Assembly (NCBI RefSeq): GCF_024679245.1
Contig: NC_090182.1
Span: forward strand, 27,383,753 to 27,447,752
Length of the DNA stretch: 64,000 nucleotides
Direction: 5' to 3'
Source: Pseudorasbora parva
Taxonomy: Eukaryota; Chordata; Actinopteri; Cypriniformes; Gobionidae
The notes under the pieces: model-generated
The model's database searches: none
The model's input: only the letters and a program-made list of their open reading frames with translations
Told to the model about the DNA's origin: nothing
Part shown: positions 25,830 to 37,846 of the stretch, one piece after another
How positions within the stretch are numbered: the first letter of the stretch is position 1
Layout of the letters: every line of letters starts with the position of its first letter
Program-made: the position numbers and the translations under genes

Positions 25830-26927
25830 ATGGTTAGTCCACCCAAAATTTTTAATTCTGTCATTAATTACTTACCCTCATGTTGTTCAACACCCGTAAG
25901 ATCTTTGTTCATCTTCAGAACACAAATGAAGATATTTTTGTTGAAATCCGATGGCTCAGAAAGGCCTCCATTGACACCAATGACATTTCCTCTCTCAAGA
26001 CCAAAAGCCACTAAAGATGTCGTTGCAAAGCCCATCTCACTACTGTGATTATACAATAATTTTATGAAGCAACAAAAATACTTTTTATGCGCCCAAAAAA
26101 ATATATCTAAATAACGACTTTATTCAACAAGTTCTTGTCTTCTGTGTGGGCCTGTGACGTGAACGCATGCGCAAGAATATCTATGACACATGACCCGTAA
26201 GTGAGGAACTTTGTTTACTAATTTAATTAAGATCCAAGTTATTTAACTAAATATACAAATTAAATTTATGAATTAGGTCATATTTAATTCTATAAACTAT
26301 CCAAATCAAACTAGCCAAATAAAATGTTGTTGCAATATTGTCCTGTTTAACACTGTGAAGCTGCTATGAAACAATCGTCATTGTAAAAGCGCTATATAAA
26401 TAAAGTTGATTGATTGATTGATTGACTAGCAGAGGAAGATGCGCAGTATCTAAGCTGTTGAATTTTACATTGACTGTGCTTTAGGTATTATAGTACTCAA
26501 AACGGTGCTAACGTGTGTATTTCCTGGATGCCCGAACCATAAGAAACATGGTGCTTTGTGAATTCATGTCAGAGGCCCACATGGAAGACAAGAACTTGTT
26601 GAATAAAGTTGTTATTTAGAATTTTTGCACATAAAAAGTATTCTCGTCACTTCATAAAATTATTGTAGAATCACTGTAGTGAGATGGATTTTTTAACGAT
26701 GCCTTTAGTGCCTTTTATGGGTCTTGAGAGAGGAAATTATATTGTTGTCAGTGGAGGCCTTTCTGAGCCATCGGATTTCAACAAAAATATCTTCATTTGT
26801 GTTCTGAAGTTGAACAATGATCTTATGGGTGTCGAACGACATGAGGGTAGTTATTAATGACTTATTAATGAATTTCCATTATAATGAATAATGACTTAAT
26901 GAATTTCCATTTTTGGGTGAACCCCCT
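25830..26927. mobile_element. TTAA-flanked element with about 300-bp inverted arms
   Basis: TTAA at 25826-25829 and 26928-26931. The left arm (to about 26110) and right arm (from about 26640) are inverted copies carrying TGAAGATATTTTTGTTGAAATC / GATTTCAACAAAAATATCTTC. The middle of about 500 bp is unrelated. Related arms occur at 10101-10368 and 36566-37005. Confidence 0.85.
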
Positions 26928-26931
26928 TTAA

Positions 26932-28470
26932 AGGAGGGCTAAGTGTTATTTTAAAAACCGTTTTACAAAACGACTTGGGACGAGTCCAGTAACAAACTTG
27001 TAGCTAATCAGCAGGTAAGGGACGTGTCTAATAATGATGGTGAGGAGAGAGAGCATGTCATTATTCAAAACGAACCACATACTGGCCCAGTATGCCAGTA
27101 TGTGCTGGCTTTTTTTTGAATATGCTTGTGTGTCATGTTCGCTTGTTCATCCATTTGCGATCATATTGTGGCTCACTTCAGTGATGACAAAGAACCGTTC
27201 ATTTCCACACCGTATGGAGCATCTAAATCTCCTCACTGTCTGTTTCAAGCCTCAGCTCACAAAATGTGTCCGACAAGTAGATACTATACTCCTCCTATTA
27301 CATGTTTGTTTGCTCTTTTCATGATCTATAACCCTTGTCCATGAAGGAATGAATTTAATGAATTTATCGACTCATTCTTCAGAACGGCTCATCAGAGTCC
27401 TATGGGTGGCGTCACGGACACTACATCCATATTTTTTTACATCCAAAGTCTATTTTTTCATCACATAAATGTCGTTCAAAAAATATGTTGATCCAGAGTC
27501 AAATCTTACTTGCCAAAATCACAGTGACAGATTTTCCTCCCTTGACGTAACATGTTCTAGGATTGTCTATGGAGGAATGAATTTAAGGAAGACTGACATT
27601 TTAAATGTGTCAAAATGCCACGGCTAAGCCAAAGGTACATGGGTGTAGATTTGAGTATGGATGACAGGTACATTTCTCTACCAAAGTAAAATAAACTATA
27701 ATCCCTAGCAAACAGCTGACAGAATGTACAGTTGAAGAAAAATATGTGAAACTACATTTATTATTTTACATTGATGATTTTTGCATAAATTAGTGATACA
27801 ATTTTATCTGACCTTAAACTGCCTAACAAAAACTAATGATACAATGTCATCACAATTTTCCCCACCAACTGTAATATATAGAGAATATTAAAATGTATAT
27901 AATTGTATGTTTGACACGGCTTTTATTTGTAAAAGGAGAATTTGATTTGCTTTCTTGCATTTAAGTAACAGCTATTGTCAAGTGTAAGACTGAAAAAACT
28001 AGTATATGCCGAAATGTCTGAATGAAGATCAAGGACTCTGAGAAAATAAAGGAAATTAACATCTGAACTGTCCCTCACACATCACTGGAGACGCAAGTCT
28101 CACCTCAGTATCAGCTTATCTACATCTTTCCCTGTTGACCCCCTCTCCCCCAATTCCTTCCCTCTCTCATGCTGAGATCACTGAAAATACACCCGGAATC
28201 TCTATATTACAATGTCAATCCACACAATACAGTATTATATGTGTTTGATATCGTTTGAAATGTCTCAGTGTGACTGGTACAAATATCTCAACTCCACAGA
28301 AGTTAACCAAAAGATAATCAATGTTTTAAGAGTTTAGAGATATCTTGTCTTAGTTTGGTGGGTGTGGCTTTCAGCCATTTGGCTTTTGCATCAGTACAAG
28401 TCTTGATCAATGCAAATTCCCATTGTGAACTCGTGTTTACATTTGAAAGAGTTTGGGCATTTGTTTCTGG
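26932..28470 (+). other. Intronic DNA with one repeat fragment
   Basis: 27373-27451 (CGGCTCATCAGAGTCCTATG, then GGACACTACATCCATA, then poly-T) is a partial copy of the end of the foldback element at 53306. The rest shows nothing recognisable. Confidence 0.5.
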
Positions 28471-28478
28471 GTATTTAA

Positions 28479-29816
28479 AGGGATCCCATGGTGTTGAGAC
28501 TTGTATGGCTTAATATAACATAAATGATGTCTCTTACTGAATTATGTGGTAGAAAACCCATGAAAGATCTACGTTATTTAAAAAATCGATTTTATATTTG
28601 GACCATGGGCGGCGCCATTTTGTTTGCGTTCTAGGTTGATGACGTAGAGTGGTTGAACTCCTCAATCAGCTGGCGTTACCCGTTGCTATTTTTACCACAA
28701 CGCAACTCGAAAATTGTTTCAGAGTTAAACAAAACAAATGAATTGCTTTGTAATTGTACTTAAAACACACTCAAACATACATGTGCACACAAACTCACCT
28801 ACACAAGTCACAAACAGATCGGCGGGCTCGCACACACACACCTGACTGCTCTGTCTCAATCGCATGCATCATCACCAAAACATCCTGCCTCTCTTCCTCA
28901 CGTTACTTTATCCCATCGTCCTACCTAGATATTTCCCTCTGCTGGTCACATTAGGCATTATAGTTAATCTACTATCAACAGTCTATCTAGGGAACAGGAT
29001 GTGTTGAACAGGATATCAACACAGGGAATAGATTGAGGGTTATGTATGCGCGCGCAGTGCGTGCGTGTGTGTGTGTGTGTTCGCGCCGATCTGTTGGGGT
29101 GTGTGTGTGTTCGCGCCGATCTGTTGGGGTGTGTGTGTGTGTGTGCGTGTGTGTGTGTGTGTGTTCGCGCCGATCTGTTGGGGTGTGTGTGAGAGTCTGT
29201 GTGAGAGAGAGAGTTTGTGTGCACATGTATATTTGAGTGCGTGAAGTCGGACAGCTGTTTGTAAATCGGCTTTACTCGTTATTGCGGTGGAACATGAGAC
29301 TGAATGACTGCACTCGAACATGCACTATGGTGTCGGACAACACTACAAATGTCCGTCCCTTCAAATAATGCCCTATTTAAGGGTATAGGGTCGATTTCAG
29401 ATTCAGCCCCTGTCGTGGAGACTGAGCAGCCCAACATCTCGATTGAGACAGAGCCTGTCGTGTGCGCGCCCGCCGATCTGTTTGTGACTTGTGTAGGTGA
29501 GTTTGTGTGCACATGTATGTTTGAGTGTGTTTTAAGTATAATTACAAAGGAATTCATTGGTTTTGTTTAACTCTGAAACAATTTTCGAGTTGCGTTGTGG
29601 TAAAAATAGCTACGGGTAATGCCAGCTGATTGAGGAGTTCAACCACTCTACGTCATCAACCTAGAACGCAAACAAAATGGCGCCGCCCATGGTCCAAATA
29701 TAAAATCGATTTTTAAAATAACGTAGATCTTTCATGGGTTTTCTACTACATAATTCAGTAAGAGACATCATTTATGTTATATTAAGCCATACAAGTCTCA
29801 ACACCAGGGGATCCCT
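28479..29816. mobile_element. TTAA-flanked element with about 380-bp terminal inverted repeats
   Basis: TTAA at 28475-28478 and 29817-29820. Termini AGGGATCCCATGGTGTTGAG and CTCAACACCAGGGGATCCCT. Arms 28479-28862 and 29441-29816 pair nearly throughout, including GGGCGGCGCCATTTTG / CAAAATGGCGCCGCCC and the AGATCGGCGG / CCGCCGATCT blocks. The central spacer carries the GT/CGCGCCGATC repeats at 29064-29190. Confidence 0.92.
29064..29190 (+). repeat. Triplicated TTCGCGCCGATCTGTTGGGG unit in a GT array
   Basis: The 20-bp unit occurs at 29080, 29110 and 29163, separated by (GT)n runs of different length. Its CGCCGATCTGTT core also occurs, once per arm, in the inverted repeats of the host element. 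Confidence 0.93.
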
Positions 29817-29820
29817 TTAA

Positions 29821-30914
29821 GGGAATGTTGCAAAGAGCTCAGGGCATGACACTTTAAACCGGTCAGTCCGTAATGTTGGATGTCTCAAGATAGCCAGCAT
29901 TATGTAGTTTTCAGAAGCCAGGTATATATTTCATTCTTTACTTCAGAGTATTTGATGTTATATATGAATTACCTTTGAATTGACTATGTAATTGGCTTTA
30001 TACATTTACCTGACTGTTAATAAATTGTTACACTTTGATTGATTCTGACTTGCTCTGGAATTATTCAGGTTGGGTATAATTTCAACAAAAGGTTAAACGG
30101 AATAATTAAATGTGTACTTAAACTATTAAATATAAATGACCAAATAAACTGGCATTCTAACCTAAATTCTAGATAAAGAGAAATTGGAATAAATCCCCTT
30201 TTGCCCCGCTGAAAAGCCCGAACGCGCAGCGACCTTCACCCGCCGATCGTTAGCCTCCATTGGGACGATTTGGGCGGCCTTACACAAGCATGTACGTTTT
30301 ATTTATGCTTAGAAGGCTTCTGTTTTATAAACAGGATTAATAATGAATCAATATTAATTCAATTAAATAATAATTCATATTGTTTATTGGTTATAACTTT
30401 TTGACTTCTAAAAGTAAATAATTTACTTTTAAGACTTCTATTATTTATTTAAATTAAAATTAATATTATTTCAAAATAACTGTTTATGATAACAAGCAAT
30501 TTCACTGTGAAGGATAAAAGATGTTACATCTTTGATTGACTTTAAACTATCCTACCAGTGTCAAACCAAAAGCTACATCTTTGCAACAGTGTCTGTCCTG
30601 GTGGCTGATAACCATTTTTCATCCTGTTGGCTTTAGTGCCTTCAGAAGTTTCCAGAACGATTCTTGTTCTTACCTGAATCTAATTCTGCTGTAAAACAAT
30701 GATATTACACCTCAGTCTGAAGAGCCCCGTGGCCATGTTCTATCTAGCAGTTTGACATCTCACTCATCAAACCTCTCATTGAATGTGATCTTTCTTTCTC
30801 TCATTTCTCCTTTTAAAGTGTTGCCCCCTCTCTCTTTGCTCTGGAAAAGAATGCATGATTTATGAAGGACTATTTTTACCAGTTACTGAGCAGAAGTGAG
30901 GGAGCAATGGTGAC

Positions 30915-30995
<81 letters not shown>

Positions 30996-31335
30996 AAAAG
31001 CATACTTTTAGGGTGCATGAAAGTGATGGAGTGAGCAGAAATATGTTTTCCGGAAGCCGATGTGTGCCCAAGGGAGTGGAGCTCCTCCTCCTCTGACCTC
31101 TCAGCTGTAAATGAGGAGACGCATGCAGACTTCTGCTGTAGTTACATCTCACTTGACACTGAGGACGAGAACAGAACAGACCTGTGCTGTTTCACACTCA
31201 CTCATAGCACCTCGAAACTCTCAGACAGAACACCTGAGGGAAAAGCTTTGTACATCACCAGTCATGAGTGAGGGACTGTGACTGCTCCTAATAGATATGA
31301 CGTCAACTAGACATTTAAACTTATCAAAAACATAC
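29821..31335 (+). other. Intronic DNA with (GA)n tract
   Basis: (GA)n spans about 30918-30992. 30190-30290 is a short GC-rich patch. No exon-like ORF. Confidence 0.5.
30918..30992. repeat. (GA)n microsatellite
   Basis: About 37 uninterrupted GA units. Confidence 0.97.
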
Positions 31336-31337
31336 GG

Positions 31338-31640
31338 TACCGTTCAAAAGTTTGGGGTTGTTTTTTTCTTTATGTAAAATAAGTCTTTAGTCTTATGTGT
31401 GGAAGCTTGTTTCCGCCACAGAATAAAACATTTTAAAAGATAATAGCGTTTTTTTAAATCTCACAATTCTGACTTTATAACTTGCAATTGCGTATTTATA
31501 TAACGTAATTCTGGGAGAAAAAAAAAGAGAGAATTGTGAGAATTACCTTTTTTATTTTGTGGCGGAAACAAGCTTCTATTATACTAATGCTCACCAAGAC
31601 TGCATATATTTGATCAAAATTAAAGTAAAAACGCACTCAA
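31338..31640. repeat. AAAAGTTTGGGGT-type repeat with nested inverted repeat
   Basis: Starts GTTCAAAAGTTTGGGGTTG. Inside, GGAAGCTTGTTTCCGCCACA (31402) and TGTGGCGGAAACAAGCTTC (31558) are inverted copies about 135 bp apart, marking a smaller MITE inserted in the older repeat. The host repeat resumes with CTCACCAAGACTGCATATAT. Confidence 0.7.
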
Positions 31641-31732
31641 AAAAATATTTTACTATGTTAAAATGTGCTTTTGCTCACAAATTAATTTCATTGTTAATTC
31701 CACTCAAATTTGTAAAATGGAAGTTCATTTAA

Positions 31733-32554
31733 AGGGGGGGTTGAAACACTCCAATTCCTTTGAAATGAAACAATTGAAATGTCAACATTTGTGTGCGTTT
31801 ACTCGTGGTTTATGAGGACATGATTCGGTTTATGGACTATTGTCGACTAAACATTAGCAGTAGCAAGCAAAACGGTTTTGCACGTCAGACTAGTGTATAC
31901 ATAGAAAAACAATGGAGTAGCTCATTTGAATGACGAAGCACGCTTTGTGAGAACATCCCCTAGCTTTATGTTTGGGTGGTTTTACAATAATCAAACAGAC
32001 ACCTATAGTTGTCAGCTAAACAAATGTATTTAAACACACACCATACATCGCATGCTCCATTGATAAATGAACTATATACGATTGTGTTGTTGATGTTTAC
32101 TTACGCGACGATAGCCAACAATATAGACATTTGAAACAGTTTTACTCACCGAATGCTTCTAAAGCACGACTGTGAACCTTTATCGCTGGAACCATTCATC
32201 AAAAACACACTCCTTTGGTGACGTTGTTGATTTGGTGAAGTCCTGTGACTGCAGTGAGTGCAGTGTTTATGGGGCGTGCATTTGCTCGCTCTGTTTGCGC
32301 ACGCACCCTTCCAGGAGAAGAGCCTGTACGGCCCGTACAAGGAAATTCCGCCCCATCTACGTCAAGTTGACCCATAATCGAAAAAAACTCCAAAACTTGT
32401 GAGGAACCGGAAAAGGTATTTTTTTTTACACAGAAATACTCCATCAAACGTCTAACTTATTTTTTGAAACTTTGTCCATGTTTAGGATGGGAATCCAAGT
32501 CTAAAAAACAGTGTAAAAAACTCAGTATGCATGAAACAGCATTTCACCCCCCCT
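31733..32554. mobile_element. TTAA-flanked element (AGGGGGGGTTGAAA end)
   Basis: TTAA at 31729-31732 and 32555-32558. Termini AGGGGGGGTTGAAAC and ATTTCACCCCCCCT are inverted repeats. 822 bp, no transposase ORF. Confidence 0.88.
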
Positions 32555-32676
32555 TTAATCATTTTGTTTTGGGACTATGACTACATGGGACTACATTTTT
32601 GTTGTACAATGTCAGTTCTGAGATTAAATTATTCTTACGTGCTCGTCCTTTATTGATTGGCTATCACCAAACCAAG

Positions 32677-33205
32677 TAGCCTAGAAATCTAGACGCACCC
32701 TAGCGGCAGCAAATTTAATCTGCCCACAAGTGTAGTCTAGGAACTCTCAATACCCTTCTGAGCTGTATTCCCCTCACTCTGGACGGACCAATCACATCGT
32801 GTATAGAGTCGGCGGGCGGGGCCATAATGACGACGGCCGAGTTGAGTTTGCGTGCTTCTAGTAAACACAGAAACTGGCGAACGGCGGCGGTCTTTCGAAT
32901 CAGCTTTAACTGCAATTCTGGAAGACTTGGAGTTAAGCTTTTCTCTGAGAAAAGAACAAAGAACGGCACTGAAGTCATTCTTAAAAAGGGAAGATGTGTT
33001 CGGAGTTTAGCCAACCGGATACGGTGAATGTTTAATCTATCAACAAGCTCTGTTTCACCTTCGTTGCTCTGGTTGGTATAGCGCTATCCTATCGCGTGCA
33101 GAGGGAATTTGAAAGACAACCGTTTATCCCGCCCCTCGGATTGAGCCCTGTCAATGGTGAGTTTCCAGACCAAACATCTTGATGTGGGTCTGGCTTGTCA
33201 GGCTA
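32677..33205 (+). mobile_element. Non-autonomous DNA transposon, 9-bp TSD family, copy 3
   Basis: Identical 9-mers CAAACCAAG at 32668-32676 and 33206-33214. Termini TAGCCTAGAAATCTAGACGC and GGTCTGGCTTGTCAGGCTA. 529 bp; very similar to copy 2 along its whole length. Confidence 0.93.
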
Positions 33206-33214
33206 CAAACCAAG

Positions 33215-33779
33215 CCCACTTTAAGATTGAACATTGGTTTTAGGAGTCTTCTCTGTATTTTCAACTGCACAAGAGGCGTGATCAACAGGCCTTATTCAAA
33301 TAACTCTGTATGCAATTGGATAATCCTTCAACCAATCCGACCACAAGAGGCGTGATCAACGGGCAACGACCCATCACTTCTCTATCCATCATCATGTTAA
33401 ACCCACCAAAAGCGCACCAGGTGGATAAGCCAGTCTGTGATTGGTTTCCGCAAAAGTGTAACAGAAGCAGGAGAAATGAATGTAAAGGTTTCCAGACTGA
33501 GTTGCTGGGCTAAATTAAATCGCCAGCAGATCAGGCTGGGTTTACCTACTGCATTCTTTATGTTGTATGCATTAACAAGTTTGGATAACAATTTATTTTG
33601 CAATGTCTTTGTTACATGTTACATGTACTTCCCATAGTAATAACAGTGAATTATGCATAATTACATGCAACTGACACTCCAAACCCTAATCCTAAAGTAA
33701 GTACATGTGGTTACTAAATATTACTCAATATAATTGCACTGTAAAAATGACACCTTAAAATAAAGTGAAACCCAACATT
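33215..33779 (+). repeat. Probable degraded repeat with short direct repeat
   Basis: AAGAGGCGTGATCAAC occurs at 33271 and 33344. TGGTTTCCGCAAAAG and TTTCCAGACTGAGTTGCTGG resemble transposon-end style sequence, but limits were not found. The second half looks unique. Confidence 0.4.
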
Positions 33780-33787
33780 GTCTATAG

Positions 33788-33974
33788 CAGGGGTTTCCAA
33801 TCCTCCCCCTTGGGGGGCCACTGTCCTGCAGAGTTTAGCTCAAACTCCAATTAAACACACCTGAACCAGCTAATCAGTGTCTTACTAGGCATACTATTCA
33901 AAGTGTGTTAAGGCAAGTTGGAGCTAAACACTGCAGGACAGTGGCCCTCCCGGATCACCTTTTGGACACCCCTG
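33788..33974. mobile_element. hAT-type MITE, complete
   Basis: Termini CAGGGGTTTCCAA and TTGGACACCCCTG; long inverted halves (CACTGTCCTGCAGAGTTTAG / AAACACTGCAGGACAGTGG). 8-bp flanks GTCTATAG and CTCTATAG match at 7 of 8 positions, the duplication size expected for hAT. A widespread teleost type. Confidence 0.88.
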
Positions 33975-34137
33975 CTCTATAGCATACTATCATGTGCTAT
34001 TGTTAGTTAGTACACAGGAACTTAAGTTTATTAAGTTGATTCAACAAAATATTATTTGCTTAAATTAATTGGGTTTTGTTGTCATGTTGTACCGAACTAA
34101 GCAAATTTTGTGGAAAAGGTTTCCTTAATATAATTAA

Positions 34138-34512
34138 AGGGGGGGCGAAACACTCAGTTTCAGTCAATCTCATGTCAATCTTGAGTACCTATAGAGTAGT
34201 ATTGCATCCTTCATACCTCCAAAAAGTTGTATTATATTTATAAAAGAAATATAGCCTGTACCGAGTCTTTCTGGAAAAAAAAGAGCGCCTGGAGGCGTAT
34301 CGTGTGGGCGGAGCTAAAGAATGACGAGTTCGCACAAAGCGGTGACGTCCTCAAGCATCAGACTGCAACAACAACTTTTAAATAACAATATCCTGTCCGG
34401 ACTACAGTTGTCAGTGATATAAGTATTTGAAATTAACATGATTTCTTAATGTCTAGTGACATATCAGGGTCATTTTATAATTCATTGAAATACATTTCTA
34501 CATACAGCTCCT
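34138..34512. mobile_element. TTAA-flanked element with non-matching ends
   Basis: TTAA at 34134-34137 and 34513-34516. The left end AGGGGGGGCGAAACAC is like 31733, but the right end TACATACAGCTCCT is not its inverse. Probably a chimera or a deletion between two different TTAA elements. Confidence 0.6.
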
Positions 34513-34516
34513 TTAA

Positions 34517-35809
34517 AAGAACTTACTGACCCACAGCTTTCACAAATTAAATGCATTTTTCTTTCGCTCATTTAAACACTTTCATTCTTATGAAATGGCA
34601 ATATTAAATGTGATTAGATAAATCACTATAAATCTACTGACAAACAGATGTTTTTTTTTACAAAAAAAAAAAAAAAAAGATAACACCCCTATGACCTATG
34701 GCAATTACGGTATATTATCGGAGTCACTTCAGCTTATGCATCCATTGACAAAATAGAATTGCGAGAGACAGGTCCAGGATATTGCTGTATTCTTACTTGA
34801 TTTCAATCGTACACAGCTTTTTCTATATGCCCTCCAAACAGATCTTACGCATTACTATCCGTCAAATGCTCTGTCAGAAAGATTTCTGTTTTATAGACAC
34901 CCTAAGCTGTTTGGGAATATGTCCTTACCATCCCTCGCTAAATCCTTGCTTCTTGATCTCACTCCTGACATCTAATGAGATGAGCACATCAGTTAAATTA
35001 GGCCACATTTTAATCAACAATTAGTAGTAAGTTTTGCATCACTCACATTTTCTTCCGAAACTATCTGGTTTATTATTCGTTTTAAACATTGGTCGTTCAG
35101 TAAAGCTCTCTTACTGGGATTTTGGCACCACTCCTTACAAAACCTCACTCAATGCAATATTCAAATTATGTTCTTCAATAAAAACAATAGTGACTGAAGG
35201 GCGAAAAATATGATTTGACAGGTTTTTAGTAACAGTCATTGTCAAACATGTAATTGAAATATTTTCCCTGTTGCAGATGGATACCTAAAAACAAGCTTTT
35301 TTCTAATTTAATAAAATCATCCTTTTTGGACATTTTGTTCAGTGTCCTTAACTGATGTAAAACTACTTCATCGTCTTGAGTGGCTTATTGCTTTATTATC
35401 TTAATAGAAATCCCAGCTTGTCTACTTTGTCATTTAACCTTCACATTTGATCCCTTTTGTATTTTCAGCTGTGTTGATAAAGTCATTGTTTCAGCTAAGG
35501 ATGCATGTCTTTATTGAACATTGCACATTGATGCATGTGAACATTCTGGTGACGTTTTTTTTTTTTTTTTTGGTTGTGTGTGTGTGTCCTAATGCTCCTC
35601 TCAGGGGTGTGTGAGGTACAGATAAAAGGCATTGGATATTTAAAGAACCTCTCTGTGAGACGCCGCTTATCTCAGTGTTACTGTTAGCCAGCACATCCTC
35701 TGTCGCCCGCCTGATATTAATACCCCTCTAATGAGAGAAACAATCACACACAGACTCACATACACAAACCAGCTCTATACTCCCGTGCCACAGCTCCCCA
35801 AGGGCCCAG

Positions 35810-35856
<47 letters not shown>

Positions 35857-36565
35857 CACAGAGACAAACACACACCCAATCACATTAATCAAGGCCGTTG
35901 GGACGCAGACCCGCAACACAGAGTAAATTACAGCAGGAAAGAACCATGCTTCAGACCGGCCACTAATGATTTCCCATGAGCGCACACACCACAGGCCAGG
36001 AAGCATTGGGGAAGAATGTGTGGGTGTCTGGGATTAGATTGAATAGTGTACACACGGAGGCTTGGCATTGATAGTTTAGAATTTGGGTTGAGTGTGTTAC
36101 CATGAGTCTTCAGAGCAGTAGCTTTGCTAAAAGTGAGTGTTAGTTTAAAGTCATCATGAAATGTAAGTTACGATAGTCTTTTCTCTCCTATTGTGATGCA
36201 TATCCGAGTGAAACGGCTTCTCGAATAAGAAAAAATGTAGTGCGGGACTTGATTTTGTCCATTGGGAATAGATTGTGTGGTTGCAGTTTGCCATTACTGT
36301 GATGTCACGCGAGTTGTCCTGCCCTCACCCCAGTAAACACATTTAGAGAAGAGAAGAGATGCCGCTCCAAGAGGGAAGTTATTTTGATTCATTGTTATTT
36401 TCCTAGAATACTGATTATGTCTTTGTTTGTTTCCATAGTTACCCATTAGTTTCAACTGTGTCTAGTTTGGTTTCCTTTGTTCTATTACTGTATTTATAGC
36501 CCTGTGTTAGTGTGTTTCCTTTTCTCAGGGTCAGTTCTCATTTACACTTGTGTGGTGTGTCTTGT
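34517..36565 (+). other. Intronic DNA with (CA)n
   Basis: (CA)n at about 35813-35852 and A/T homopolymers near 34663 and 35557. Otherwise no repeat or exon recognised. Confidence 0.45.
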
Positions 36566-37005
36566 ATAGTTTTTGACACCAATGTCATTTCCTCTCTCAA
36601 GACCCATGAAAGGCACTAAAGACGTTGTTACAAAGCCCATCTCACTACAGTGGTTCTACAATAATTTTATGAAGTGACGAGAATAGTTTTTGTGCGCTAA
36701 AAAAACTAAATAACGACTTACTTAACGATGGCCTATTTCAAAACAAAGCTTCGAACCATTATGAATCGCTTCATAAAATGATTGTAGTAGTAGTGAGACA
36801 GACTTTGTAATGACGTCTTTAGTGGCTTTCATGGGTCTTGAGAGAGGAAATGACATTGGTGTCAATGGAGGCCAGTCTGAGCCATCAGATTTCAACAGAA
36901 ATATCTTCATTTGTGTTCCGAAAATGAACGGAGGTCTTACGGGTGTTGAACGACATAAGGATAAGTAACTAATGACAGAATTTTCATTTTTGGGTAAACT
37001 AACCG
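36566..37005. mobile_element. TTAA-type element with inverted arms, shortened
   Basis: GACACCAATGTCATTTCCTC (36576) is the inverse of the GAGGAAATGACATTGGTGTC segment at about 36842; the arms meet around 36740. The right end ACTAACCG is followed by TTAA 37006-37009. The left terminal part is missing, so this is a truncated relative of 25830-26927. Confidence 0.75.
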
Positions 37006-37009
37006 TTAA

Positions 37010-37497
37010 AATAATGACTATTTATTTTGGATGAACCTTCGTGCAATCCATATAGCTACCGTTACATGTGTATTGTATTCGATTATACACATGGGCCTAA
37101 GTAATGACATGAAAAATACTGTCGCTCGGGTGGAAACTTTGCATGTCTAAAACCACTAAAACCGACACTTGCAGACTCTTGCATGTGTCATTATATTATT
37201 AGCATTTTACCAACAACAAGCTTAAAAGTAGGTCTTTGACCAGCAAATTTCAGTCGTATGTGTTTTGTCCATCTTTAGAACGCTCACCTCTGAGACAGAA
37301 AGTGCATCACATTATGTTTTCATCAACTTACACAGCATACAGGTTATCGTAGCTATATGTGTCAATTTTGTGCTGTAATTTGTCCAAAATCTCATGTTAA
37401 AATATAAAGTGCTAAACTTGGCTATTTAAGACAGTATTGGCCATGACTTGACTATGACACTCATCTCTACTGCACAAATACATAAAACATTAGCCTT
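37010..37497 (+). other. Intronic DNA, nothing recognised
   Basis: Unique AT-rich stretch between two repeats. Confidence 0.4.

Positions 37498-37846
<349 letters not shown>

Noticed and set aside
28979..29225. CRISPR-like array suggested by three spaced identical units
   Set aside because: Only three units, spacers are GT microsatellite, and the genome is a vertebrate; it is a minisatellite inside a transposon.
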